A stretch of 16,223 bases of DNA from Suillus spraguei (GCA_016800925.1 JABCPU010001101.1:1-16223), one strand, 5' to 3'; shown: positions 7,061 through 16,223, counted from the first letter of the stretch. Notes: generated from the letters alone by a model not told the origin. Made by a program: numbers and translations.

Positions 7061-10000
7061 GCAATGGAACTACGACTCAATGCTGTAACTCTTCCTGATC
7101 CGAACTCTCTGTGTCCATATGTCTCTCTTCCATCTTTCTCCAATATATCTGACTTTCCGGCCCTCATAGACTGTGGTTCCTCCCACTGCTTCATAGACAC
7201 TGATTTCGTCCGAGAACATAAAATTCCTACCTATCAGATTCCTCCGCTTCCACTCCGTTTATTTGATGGTACATGCAATAACAATATTGTCGAAGCCATA
7301 AACTTATCCGTCCGATTCTCCTCCGGTGTAATCACTTCCGACACGTTCTACGTCACCCCTTTGGATTCCTCATGTTATATCGTTCTCGGATATAGCTGGC
7401 TCACCCGACACAATCCGTTGATTGACTGGGTATTGGGCAGCATCGAGTTCCGAACTACTGAACAAGGAGTGCCATTAACCCCATCCGCATCACCGCTGCC
7501 TCCGGACACACCGACCATGGCAGGAAAATCCAATCCGACACCTCTGTTACCTTCGGGTATTCCACCCAAGGAAGATTCCTCCCCTCCAAAATCTCCGTCG
7601 CATCAGAGTATCCCATCTGTGGCGGAGACTCCGCCTCTGACCAAACCCGAACCCTCCGCTGGTACCCCAGTCCCTAACATATCGTTGATAAACGCAGTGG
7701 CCTTTTGCCGTGCCTGCAAGTTAGAAGGATCCACTCAGTTCAGCATCTACCTCCGTCCCTCCGAAGTAAACCTTCGATCCGCATCCGTATCATCCGATCC
7801 TCCAGACCTCTCCAGAATCCCTTTGGACTACCACGAATTCGCGGATGTCTTCGATAAAGGCAAAGCCGGGCAACTTCCCCCACATCGACCCTACGATCTC
7901 AAGATTGAGTTGGAAGAAGGGGCTAGTCCGCCTCTCGGAACCATATACTCTCTTTCTCCGGTAGAGCTTGAGGCCCTTCGGAAGTTCCTTGACGAAAACA
8001 TCTCGTCCGGACTTCTCCGCTCCTCATCTTCTCCCCACGGAGCCCCCGTCCTATTTGTCAAAAAGAAGGATGGATCCCTCCGCCTTTGTGTGGATTTCCG
8101 CGGCCTTAACCACATCACCAAGAAAGACCGATATCCGTTACCCCTCATTGCCGACCTTCTTGACTCCCCGAGCCGTGCTAAGGTATATACCAAAATTGAT
8201 CTCCGATCTGCATATCACCTCGTCCGGATAACAGAAGGAGACGAGTGGAAGACTTCCTTCCGTACGCGCTATGGCTCCTATGAATGGTTGGTGATGCCGG
8301 AAGGCCTCACGAATGCTCCGGCAGCTTTCCAGCGCTTTGTCAATAGCGTGTTTGCCGATATGCTGGACGTATGTGTTGTTGTATATCTGGATGACATCCT
8401 TATCTATTCCCAAGACCTTGCAAGTCATAAGGAACATGTCCGAGAAGTTTTACGACGTCTCCATAAACACCGACTATATGCCAAACCCGAGAAATGCGAA
8501 TTCCACTCCTCCTCCGTCGAGTATCTTGGTTACCTCCTATCTCCGGATGGCTTGACAATGTCGTCCGAGAAAATCCAGTCCATCATAGACTGGCCAGAGC
8601 CTCGGAAAGTCAAGGACATCCAATCTTTCCTCGGATTCGCTAATTTCTATCGTCGCTTCATCTTCAACTACTCGGATATCGTGGTTCCCCTTACTCGACT
8701 CACTCGCAAGGGCGTCACTTGGGACTTTTCCGAGGAATGCCGGAAGTCATTTAACGCACTCAAGAAAGCCTTCACGTCCGCTCCGGTGCTTACGCATTGG
8801 ATTCCGAATGTTCCTATAGTTGTGGAAACTGATGCCTTGGATTATGCTATCGCTGGAATACTATCCATTGTGTGCCCAGACTCGGAACTTCGTCCGGTGG
8901 CTTTTTACTCCCGGACACTGTCCGGTGCAGAACTCAACTATGACGTCCATGATAAGGAACTACTAGCCATCTATGCTGCATTCCGAACCTGGCGCCATTA
9001 CCTAGAAGGCTCGTCCGAGCCTATAGATGTTGTCACGGACCACAAGAACCTTGAGTATTTCTCTACCACCAAACTGCTATCCCGTCGTCAGGCCCGCTGG
9101 TCCGAGTTCCTCCATCAGTTCAACCTTGTTATCCGTTACCGTCCTGGAAGACTCGGAGTCAAGCCAGATTCCCTCACTAGACGATGGGACGTCTACCCTA
9201 AAGAGGGGGATAAGGACTACGCTCAGATTAACCCTCACAACCTCCGCCCAATATTTGCTTCGGAACAATTAGCTTCGTCCCTACGAGCTTCCATTTTAGC
9301 AACTCCGGTCCTAAGAGCAGCTGTTCTTATGGACACCGAACACCTCCGGAAAGACATTCTGATAGCACTCCCTAATGACCCCATTGCACAAACACATTTT
9401 CCGGTTCCCTCAGATCCGAGATGGGCAATAGACGATGGTGGATTCCTTTGTTGTGACAACCGCATCTACATTCCGGATACCAATGATCTATGACTTCGCA
9501 TCCTCCAGAATTGCCATGACCACCCCCTATCCGGACATTTCGGACAGAATCGCACTCTCGAGCTCATCCGACGCAACTATACCTGGCCTGGAGTACGGGC
9601 CTTTGTCAAAGAGTATGTCAGATCCTGCACATCCTGCGCCCGAGCCAAAGTTCCGAGACATAAGCCCTACGGTTTACTCAAGCAACTTCCCGTCCCAGAA
9701 AAACCATGGAATTCCATCTCTATGGATTTCATTGAACAACTTCCAGACTCATCCGGCTTTCCATCCTCGTCATCATAGATCGTTTATCCAAGCAAGCCAT
9801 ATTCGTCCCGACCCACGACACCATCACTTCTCCTGATCTCGCCCGCCTATTTCTCCTCCATGTCTTCTCTAAGCATGGAGTCCCGTCCCATGTAACCTCG
9901 GATCGAGGAACAGAGTTCGTATCCCACTTCTTCCGTTCCCTAGGAAAGGCATTGGACATGGTCCTACACTTCACATCCGGATATCATCCCGAAGGGGACG

Positions 10001-10794
10001 GACAAACAGAACGTGCCAACCAAACGCTGGAACAGTACCTCCGGATCTACTGCAACTATCAGCAGGACAACTGGTCCGAGCTGCTGCCCCTCGCAGAGTT
10101 TGCATACAATAACGCTCCAAGTGCCACTACCGGAGTTTCACCTTTCTTCGCCAATAAAGGTTATCATCCGAACATTTCCATCCATCCGGAACGCGACCTA
10201 TCCTCCATCCATGCCCAGGAATATGCCCTAGACCTTAACAAACTTCACCAGTTCCTCCGAGATGAGATGTCCGAAGCTCAGAAACGCTATCAAGGACCCG
10301 CGAACGCTAAAAGACAGCCTGCTCCAGACTTCCAGATTGGAGAACAAGTCTTCGTCAAAGCCAAGTACTTCCGCTCCACCCGTCCATCGAAGAAACTTTC
10401 GGAAAAGAATTTGGGACCATTCGAAATTATATCCCGCCCGGGTACTCATTCTTTCGCCATCCGACTTCCGGATTCTATGCGTTCCGTACATCCTGTTTTC
10501 CATGTCTCGCAGTTAGAGCCAGCAGTTCCGAACACCATTCCCAATCGCATCCAGCCTCCTCCGCCACCAGTCGAAGTCGACGGAGAACCAGAGTACGAGA
10601 TATCCGAAATCCTGGACTCTAAACTGGACCGTCGTAGGCACCACTGTCAACTTCTATACCTTGTCCGTTGGTCCGGATACGAGGGAACGGACGAAGAAAC
10701 TTCCTGGCTGCTGGCCACAGAACTCGGAAATGCATCAGATCTCATAGCGGATTTCCACTCAGCATATCCGGACAAGCCTGGTCCCATTGCTTGA
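6998..10794 (+). pseudogene. pol: Pol polyprotein of element B (PR-RT-RNase H-IN-chromodomain), one stop and one frameshift
   Basis: Read by -1 shift from gag near 6998-7004; the first in-frame ATG is at 7064. Counting from that ATG: aspartic protease DCGSS at residues 36-40; a Pro/Ser-rich linker (~140-205); reverse transcriptase with KKKDGSLRLCVDFRGLN (~333-349), first Asp in KIDLRSAY (379) and YLDD 441-444 (8384-8395); RNase H with D590, E632, D658 and D702. Integrase has HHCC (HDHP from 9515, GHFG at 9533-9544, CTSC at 9626-9637), Asp in SMDF (9725-9727), Asp in SDRG (9901-9903) and Glu in GQTER (10009-10011), an exact D,D(35)E spacing. A GPF module (LGPFEIISRPG) and a chromodomain (YEISEIL...LVRWSGY, ~10594-10770) follow. 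Breaks: TGA at 9491-9493, probably CGA to TGA, after which the frame continues, and a one-base loss near 9761-9763 between GF and ILVIIDRLS. Otherwise well preserved. Confidence 0.95.
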
Positions 10795-11439
10795 AAAGTA
10801 CATAACGAAATATAAGTACAGTGAGGGCAGTAGCGGAAATCCGGATCTGGACTAAGCACCAGTCTCCATTTCACCTCCGGCACCCCCAGTCTCCTCCCCA
10901 GTCCCATCCGCCATCTCTTCCCCAGTCCATCCGCCATCTCCCCTCCATTCTCATCCGCCACCTCTTCCCCAATCTCCTCACCAGCGCCATCCTTGTCGGA
11001 TCCGCAGAAACGGAAAGCCTAAATCCGGTCCGGATTTCCTCGATGAGCAGGGCCTGGAATTCCCTCTGTTGCTGGAGGAAGGCCTCCATGGTGGAGCTCA
11101 TCCGCTCCATGGCAATCCGACTCCCTTCCGCGCCGCAATACCATCTTGGAGAAGTCCGTTGGTCCGCGCCAACTCAGCAATGATGCCATTAGCAGCGGCC
11201 ACCCAAGCCTGATCATCGTACTCCACAAAATCCTCATCCGTACCTTCGATAGTGACTGGATTAGAAAGACATCCGCGTCCGCCACATCCGGAGTAGGACT
11301 CCTCTGACGGCGCTTGCCTTTGCCCTTCGGAGACGGAGTACCAGCAGGACGCTGCCTCTTCCGGCCCTTAGGCCCTTAACGAATCCGGGCCTTCCAGGAC
11401 AAGTGCCTTGTCCTTCCGGCAGACGTCACAGGACTTAAT

Positions 11440-11486
11440 CTACGAAACGTCGAAATCAGCGGATCCGAAGTGTTTCGGACACTCAC
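11440..11486 (-). other. Putative intron 2 of the antisense gene (47 nt)
   Basis: On the minus strand: GTGAGT donor after an ATG codon, CTGAT branch-like motif, TTTCGTAG acceptor. Removing it brings the second CX2C pair 13 residues after the first Cys cluster, the spacing expected of a Zn(II)2Cys6 motif. Confidence 0.62.
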
Positions 11487-11588
11487 CATGGCATTCTTCT
11501 CAGCATCATCCCACTGGCACATCCGGCCCTTAGTGACGCAACGAGAGCAGTACCCATCCTTTGCCCCAGACGCAGGAGCAGCCTTGGC

Positions 11589-11637
11589 CTTTACCAACCC
11601 ATTAATATCCGGATCCGGAAGAGTCCACAGCACTCAC
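11589..11637 (-). other. Putative intron 1 of the antisense gene (49 nt)
   Basis: On the minus strand: GTGAGT donor after ...IEAR, TTAAT-like branch region, acceptor GGTAAAG. AAG is a weaker acceptor than YAG. Both neighbouring exons stay in frame (phase 0). Confidence 0.5.
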
Positions 11638-12042
11638 CCGAGCCTCAATCAGTGCTCTCCGCCTCTTCTCCTCCATCTCCCTCCGGATCTCCGCCAACTC
11701 AATCTGCTTCAACTCCTCCTGCCTTTTCCGCTCCTCCGCCTCTTTCCGCTTCCGTTCCGCCTCGGCTTCCGCTGCAGCCTTAGCAGCCGCCAGTTGCTGC
11801 TCCAGATCCGCCACAAGGTCAGCAGCAGACTTAGGGCATCAGATTTCTTTCCAGACATGTTAGGAGACAAGTTTTGTTAACAAGGATATGAAGTGGGGGT
11901 AGGAATCATTTCGGACGTCTGACTTCCGTATATCTGTTGGATTACAGACTCAGCCACTACAACCATCAAACTTCCCCATCGTCTCGCATTAATCTTGTCC
12001 GAATCCGGATCGACACTTCTTGTGCCTCAGGGGTTCGGCCCT

Positions 12043-12051
12043 AAGGGGGGA
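12043..12051 (+). other. Polypurine tract of element B
   Basis: AAGGGGGGA followed by TAC and the TGTCAT start of the LTR at 12055; correct position for the plus-strand primer. Confidence 0.75.
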
Positions 12052-12054
12052 TAC

Positions 12055-12804
12055 TGTCATATACCATACTTCTAATCTCAGATGCGGCCGATCGTTTCCA
12101 TATCCGTCCGGTCCACAGATCCTGTCCGGACCACCCTTCCGAATTACTCACTTCTCGCACCTTAACTCCCTGGTGAACATCTGCGTCTATCTCCTTTCGT
12201 CATTCTCCTACTACCGGTACCCGGCTGTTTATATTTCCGTCCTTGTTACTGATCCGTTTCCTGTGTTCATTTCCGATTCATGCTTACTGATCCGCTGTGC
12301 AATAACTAATAGACTTCCGTTACACTTCGTACATAGCCCTCGGTCCCGGACTTGCTAATTATCCGTCTTAGATACTTACTGTATATAAACCACTTGTAGA
12401 TCTCCGTAGAACCTTAGTTCGAATATCATCTTAGATTCTACTCATTCTGCCTCCTCCGGACTTAAGCCACTCTCCGCTTTAAGTCACCTTCCGAGACTTA
12501 GGATTGACTCCTATAGTCTATACCTCCGACTCTATCTTCGGATAGTCCATCTCCGTTAGTTTCTAGTTAGGAACTCGTTCCGAAACTAGCCTTAATCTCT
12601 TTCCTCTCCTTACGTTCCGAATTACCTTCGGACGTATTATATCCGACACCTTCGGACACCCGGATCCGTCACGCAACCCCTTCCGGGTCTTCGGACGAAT
12701 AACTCCTCCCTGAAATAAGGGCATTACTCGAGAAAGGGGCACAGTGTACGAACTGAGGCCAAAGCCCTTCGGATCTCTCTACCCTTGAGTACAAGTTCTT
12801 AACA
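12055..12804 (+). repeat. Complete 3' LTR of element B (750 bp)
   Basis: Runs from TGTCATATACC, just after the polypurine tract, to TTCTTAACA, where F1-b sequence starts (GGAAGGCACC, minus-strand accessory ORF). It contains a TCCG-rich U3, a TATA box, the AAATAAGGGCATTACTCG block and the block around 12733-12770 that is shared with LTR A and with the inverse remnant near 3702. It gives the full LTR length against which the 5' LTR truncation is measured. Confidence 0.92.
12382..12389 (+). promoter_or_regulatory. TATA box of the 3' LTR of B
   Basis: TATATAAA in the conserved block ACTGTATATAAACCACTTGT; the same in all three related LTRs of the window. Confidence 0.6.
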
Positions 12805-12988
12805 GGAAGGCACCTCTTTCAGTAAGGATTCTTTCGATTTCGAGGGCGTGTCCTTCGCAGAGAATGGCGGCTTCAATGTAGGAGGTGTTGTCGATTTCAG
12901 CGGTAAGAGTTCCGTATTGTTCAGCTTCGGAGTCAGAGTCATTGGTGGCAGCGATGACGGGTGTGATGTAAGCAGTGGGGAAAGACAT
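12805..12988 (-). pseudogene. N-terminal fragment of the post-pol accessory ORF, F1-b
   Basis: Starts with MSFPTAYITPV and follows F1-a (126 onward) closely through IERILTERGAF, where LTR B begins; the last few codons before the apparent stop are LTR sequence. Most differences from F1-a are synonymous or conservative (for example D-S-D-S-E-A against D-S-D-S-E-T), consistent with past coding constraint. The zinc knuckles are missing. Confidence 0.8.
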
Positions 12989-13042
12989 TTCAATGGTGGT
13001 AGTTGATCAAGTGCTAGTGCGAGTTGATTGACTGAAGGGTAA

Positions 13043-14636
13043 TCAGAGGGCATGTTGCTTCTTATAAGCATTCAGGATTCGAGCGGAGTTCTCAAGTTCT
13101 TTTCTGGGAGCCATTCGTTATCTCCTGATGAATATCCTTTCCAAGAGACGAGATAGCGTCGGCGGATGCTGGTTCCTTTGTGAGAAAGAATAGCTTCTAT
13201 TTCATATTCTTCTTCTTCTTCGATGATATCAGGTGGTGGTTCGGGGAAGTTCGGGCTGTGTACGTCTGTTTCGCTATAGGATGATAAGACAGAAGCGTGA
13301 AACGTGGGTAGATTTTCCACTGCAGAGGGAGTTTGAGCGTTGAACGTGATGGGAGATAAGACATCGATGATCGGGAAAGGTCCGTATCGCTTTGGGGCGA
13401 GTTTCCTTGATGGGAGTTTGAGTCTAAGATTGGCGGCAGATAGCCAACCTTATCTCCAATCTTCCATGGGTGTACTTATCTCCTCGGGATCGTTCGGCCA
13501 TCGTTTGCATTGCAATGTTATGACAAGCGATTGCTTCTTCTCTTATCTTCTGCAGAGATCGTACTCGGTCTTCTGCTGCAGGGACTGATGAATCGGGGAT
13601 AAGATGAGGGATAGCGCGTGGTTCATATCCCATCATCAGATAAAAAGGGTGATGCATTCCTTGCATCGTGTTTTTCGGTGGTTGTGGACGAATTTGGTGA
13701 TTGGTAGGTGTTCTACCCAATCTTCGGGGTTGTTACGGCAGTAGATGCGTGATATGTTTTCGAGTTCTTGATTTAGCCTTTCAGTTTGACCATCAGTCTG
13801 CGGGTGATAAGCTGTGGATGGAGCGATGACGTAGTCGAGAAGTCGGGCAAGTTCCTTCGAGAAGCGAAATAGGAACTGCGGGCCTCGATCCAATATAACT
13901 TTGTCATGGAGTCCAAATCGATGGTAGACGTGTTTTAAAAATAGTTTAGCAACGCCTTCGGAAGTGATGGTTTTCAAACAAGGGATAATAATTACCCCCT
14001 TCATAAGGCCATGGCTACCACAACCATGATACTGTCAAAGCCACCAGAGATAGGGAGGTCAGTGATAAGGTCAACAGAGACCTGGGAAAAAGGTCGAGTC
14101 ACAGATGAGGGGATGGGAGTGACGTGGGCGAACAGGATGTGTATCCGCTCTTCATCTGCTGGCAAGGGCGCACCCTTCCACATATTCCAAATGTAGGAGC
14201 CCATAGCGGGCCACCAAGCTTCTCGTTTAACAAGCTCTTCTGTTTTGAATCTACCGGGATAACCCGCGGTAGGATGATCGTGATACCTTTTCAGGATATT
14301 GGAGCGATGCGCCGGTGGAATATAGGCGCGATTCTTAAAATAGAGGACGTTCTCCTCAATCTTCCAATCAGAGAGTGCGATTTCATAGGAGGAAGGCACA
14401 CGCCATCAAGGGCATCAGAGCCGTCTTGAAGACAGGGTCGTCGAGGGGGTCAGAGGATGACAGCACATCCTTCAAGTCGGTGTCAATAAGACGAACGAAT
14501 AGAGCGTCAGGGAGGAGAGTCTGGTCTTCGTTATCGTCTTTACCGGAATCATAGTCGGGCCGGCGAGATAGTGCATCAGGTACTGCTAATTTAGTACCTG
14601 CAACGTGATGCAGTTCAATGTCATAGATAGACAAAA
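13043..14636 (-). pseudogene. pol: Pol 3' part (RNase H end, integrase, chromodomain), F1-b
   Basis: Minus strand, broken over at least five frames. In order: end of RNase H (ILSIYDIELHHVAG, VPDALSRRPDY); integrase zinc-binding region with RYHDHPTAGYPGRF but a frame-disrupted CxxC part (~14170); core with Asp in VSVDLITDLP (~14070), Asp in LDRGPQF (13888-13890) and Glu in GQTER (13780-13782), exactly D,D(35)E; a C-terminal region; chromodomain (YEIEAIL...YLVSWKGY) around 13130-13220; TGA at 13043-13045. Known family role: integrates the cDNA, with the chromodomain directing target choice. Protease and RT are absent because D inserted at the RNase H end. Confidence 0.88.
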
Positions 14637-15109
14637 TGTCACAACCCACAAAACGAATTAACGCTAGGGCAGAGACTAGGACTCAAACAAAGGTTATCAC
14701 AGAGGAAGAGAAGAGCAAGGACGTCTTGGATTGCTACAAGTGTAGATACAAGAGGTTTGAACTAAAGAACTACTACAGCGAAACTAGCTAACTATATACA
14801 CATATTGAAACTGAGATATAAACTGAGTTTGAAACTACTAGCCAATCATAAATAGAAATGAGAATCGTACGATGTGATGATTGTGACACTGTTATGACAT
14901 CATATTCTAGAAGGTTCTAAGATCACGTGACACTATTTATCTTATCTTATCCGATAGCATCATAAAAGATCTCTTCATCTTCATCAGGAAGTTCGGTTAT
15001 AGAAGCGGTTATAGGGATTTCAATGGAGTTTGTGTTTGTCTTAGCGCTGGTTTAGACGCTTTAGGGAAATTTAGGAAAGAGTAATGATTTGTATTTGGAA
15101 TTCGTGACA
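14637..15109 (-). repeat. 3' LTR of element D (473 bp)
   Basis: On the plus strand it runs TGTCACAACCC...TTCGTGACA, a 6-bp terminal inverted repeat. The right end abuts a polypurine tract and the left end abuts F1-b pol at ACAAAA. A CATAAATA at 14848-14855 (TATTTATG on the minus strand) could be its TATA box. The predicted target duplication would be at the other end, outside the window. Confidence 0.85.
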
Positions 15110-16223
15110 TTACCCCCTCTCTAGGATGAGCGTCATCGCGAATGTATGAAGGTCTGATGTTACGTGTTCTCCATTTCTTGAAATCTTCCGAATTAAGTAT
15201 AGAACCTTGAATTCTTTTGGTTTTAGCCGCTGTGGGATTCTTTTTATGAAACTCTGCTATAGAATCGGGGAATTCTTTTACGTTTCTTCTGGTTCCCATG
15301 TCGATTCTTCTATCGGATATCCTTCCCATTTTACTCGGTATTGCAGCTTTCCTCGGAATAGTCGGCTATCTAATACTTCTTCTACAACAAATTCTTCCTG
15401 ATCGTCAACTATGTCAGGAGTGGTCGGGTGGGTTGAGAATGAGGGATCATTTGAGATGCATAGTATGGGGTGAGTAATTGAACGTGAAAAACCGGATGGA
15501 TCTGATAATTTGCTGGTAATTTCAATTTATAGTTCCACCTCGCCAATCTTCTCTAATATTTCAAAGGGCCCAAGACGACGATCTGACAGTTTTTGACTTG
15601 GACGACGTTGTTTAATGTTTTTTCGGTCTAACCAGACTTTGTCTCCCTTTTTATACTGTGGTGCGTCTTTTACTCTTTGTCATAGAACCGTTTCATTCGT
15701 TCATTGACTAGTTTCAAAGTATTTTCTGGCATCATCTCTTGCTCTTTCATTTGATCCACTCTTTCATCGGCAACAGGAATACGGGAGTTGGAATTAGGAG
15801 ATATCGTGAATTCTGGATTGTTTATCCATATAGAACTTTGAAAGGGCTATGACCGGTGACTGTGACTGCGTTATTATGCGAGAATTCTGCAATCGGCAAC
15901 CAAGATACCCAATCGTTTTGTCTATAAGAGGTAAACAGGCGTAAATATTGTTCAAACTTCTTGATTTACGCGTTCTGTTTGTCCGTCCGTATGGGATGAT
16001 AGGCGGTCGAAGCAGACCATTTTGTGCCTAATCTTTTGACATTTGTCCCATAAATTTTTGATATGAAACTGTGTTCCTCTATCTGAAATCACTTTCTTTG
16101 GTGTTCCATGATGTTTCCATACATTTTTAAAAATAAGCTCGGCAATTTCCTTCCGAGTCTACTTCTTTATTGGTGGGAATGAAGTGTGCTTGTTTCGTAA
16201 ATCGAAAATTTTCAACGACAACA
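15009..16223 (-). pseudogene. pol: Pol 3' part (integrase core to chromodomain), element D
   Basis: Minus strand, entering from the right edge with an integrase core: FTKQAHFIPTNKEV, KVISDRGTQF (Asp at 16081-16083), DGQTERVNQE (Glu at 15973-15975, again D,D(35)E), FEQYLRLFTSYRQNDWVSWL, AEFSHNN. A GPF module (LGPFEILEKIGEVE, ~15535-15575), HPVFHVQLL and a chromodomain (EFVVEEVLDSRL...YRVKWEGYP, ~15290-15400) follow. Frames change several times (for example after QEV, after GEVEL, before PDIVDD and near 15262 after WEPEET), so the gene is dead. The last frame (PSYIRDDAHPREGVMS) runs through the polypurine tract and about 100 bp into the LTR before its stop at 15009. Confidence 0.85.
15110..15122 (-). 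other. Polypurine tract of element D
   Basis: Reads AGAGAGGGGGTAA on the minus strand directly before the LTR start TGTCACG. It also encodes part of pol (REGV), so primer and coding overlap. Confidence 0.82.

Larger units (their letters stand above)
10871..11858 (-). pseudogene. Antisense intron-containing Zn(II)2Cys6-like coiled-coil protein gene in element B
   Basis: Starts at ATG 11858-11856 (MSGKKSDAL), shifts frame near 11838, then reads a charged Ala/Glu/Lys/Arg coiled coil (DLEQQLAAAKAAAEAEAERK ... EEKRRRALIEAR). Two phase-0 introns (11589-11637 and 11440-11486) join this to CSRCVTKGRMCQW and CDVCRKDKA. The pattern CX2CX6C-X13-CX2CX6C fits the fungal Zn(II)2Cys6 cluster; the sixth Cys codon (TGT) is present but out of frame because of indels near 11410. 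A basic stretch (KGRKRQRPAG...KGKGKRRQRSPTP) follows, then an acidic segment (NPVTIEGTDEDFVEYDD), a helix (MERMSSTMEAFLQQQREFQ) and a Gly/Glu/Asp-rich repeat. Further frame breaks lie near 11370, 11258, 11125 and 10990, so the end is uncertain (10871 or slightly lower). It is convergent with pol, whose stop is at 10794. Role unknown: a DNA-binding or regulatory function is inference. Confidence 0.68.
6170..12804 (+). mobile_element. Ty3/Gypsy chromovirus element B with antisense accessory gene
   Basis: Two related LTRs bound gag-end, pol (protease, RT, RNase H, integrase with chromodomain), an antisense gene and a polypurine tract. The order PR-RT-RH-IN-chromodomain places it with Ty3/Gypsy chromoviruses. 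The 5' LTR is truncated at 6666 and joined straight to gag, so its 3' end, the primer binding site and most of gag are lost. The 5 bp before 6170 (ACAGG) and after 12804 (GGAAG) do not match, and the two sides come from different contexts, so the termini probably derive from different insertions or a rearrangement. It cannot move on its own. Confidence 0.93.
12805..14636 (-). mobile_element. Internal fragment of chromovirus F1-b
   Basis: Second copy of F1, minus strand: end of RNase H, integrase, chromodomain and the first ~60 codons of the accessory ORF. LTR B cuts it on the left (12804/12805) and LTR D on the right (14636/14637). The rest of the accessory ORF, the polypurine tract and LTR should lie left of B but do not, showing a deletion or rearrangement after B inserted. 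Confidence 0.88.
14637..16223 (-). mobile_element. 3' part of Ty3/Gypsy chromovirus element D
   Basis: Minus-strand element with its 3' LTR on the left and pol on the right, running off the window. It sits inside F1-b pol, so it inserted after F1-b. Its chromodomain and integrase differ clearly from F1 and B, and there is no accessory ORF between pol and the LTR, so it is a separate family, although its polypurine tract and LTR ends (TGTCAC/GTGACA) resemble those of F1. Confidence 0.87.

Noticed and set aside
7375..9465. Several minus-strand frames of 60-100 codons across pol of B
   Set aside because: Shadows of the strongly supported plus-strand pol; no domains and no splice signals noticed.
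13991..14001. Polypurine-tract-like ATTACCCCCTT on the minus strand of F1-b
   Set aside because: It lies within the integrase coding region (MKGVIIIP) and no LTR end follows.

Overview
The window is a stack of broken, nested LTR retrotransposons of the Ty3/Gypsy (Metaviridae) chromovirus lineage, with a short satellite array and a decayed gene remnant between them. The host is most likely a filamentous basidiomycete fungus. The reasons are three candidate spliceosomal introns of 47-63 nt with GTRAG donors, integrases that end in chromodomains, and a zinc-knuckle accessory ORF of a kind I associate with Agaricomycetes. The host assignment is inference; nothing here is a diagnostic housekeeping gene. 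I found no tRNA, rRNA, CRISPR array or intact cellular gene.

Layout. (1) 1-2093, plus strand: 3' end of an element called F1-a here: the last residues of pol, an accessory ORF with two zinc knuckles, a polypurine tract and a 473-bp LTR. (2) 2094-3435: about 7.5 copies of a ~172-bp satellite into which F1-a appears to have inserted, followed by a near-perfect 53-bp inverted repeat (3448-3567). (3) 3627-4314: an LTR-like remnant in inverse orientation, then purine-rich non-coding DNA. (4) 4315-5391: LTR A, an old CpG-depleted relative of LTR B, whose upstream part carries a dozen degenerate copies of a GGCCCACCCGTCTA motif. (5) 5392-6169: remnant of a Pro/Ala-rich gene with a recognisable 63-nt intron. 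(6) 6170-12804, plus strand: element B, the best preserved element. It has a truncated 5' LTR fused to the end of gag, a gag-pol junction with a -1 frameshift signal, a nearly complete pol (protease, RT, RNase H, integrase, chromodomain), an antisense intron-containing gene resembling a Zn(II)2Cys6 protein, a polypurine tract and a complete 750-bp 3' LTR. (7) 12805-14636, minus strand: F1-b, a second copy of F1, cut on the left by B and on the right by D. (8) 14637-16223, minus strand: element D, a 473-bp LTR followed inward by a frameshifted pol.

How the parts relate. In B, gag and pol are out of frame by -1 and overlap exactly at an A AAA AAT heptamer. That heptamer is followed six bases later by a perfect 9-bp stem, whose loop can pair downstream to make an H-type pseudoknot. 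Between pol and the 3' LTR, B carries on the opposite strand a gene with a charged coiled coil, two CX2CX6C clusters and two phase-0 introns, which suggests it was transcribed against the element. F1 instead places a same-sense zinc-knuckle protein after pol. The two sides of B lie in unrelated sequence (Pro/Ala gene on the left, F1-b on the right) with no target duplication, so the locus has been rearranged as well as nested.

The most notable points are the antisense spliced Cys6 gene, the frameshift pseudoknot and the post-pol zinc-knuckle ORF. All protein-coding parts are broken to some degree, so the window reads as silenced repeat-rich DNA such as pericentromeric heterochromatin.
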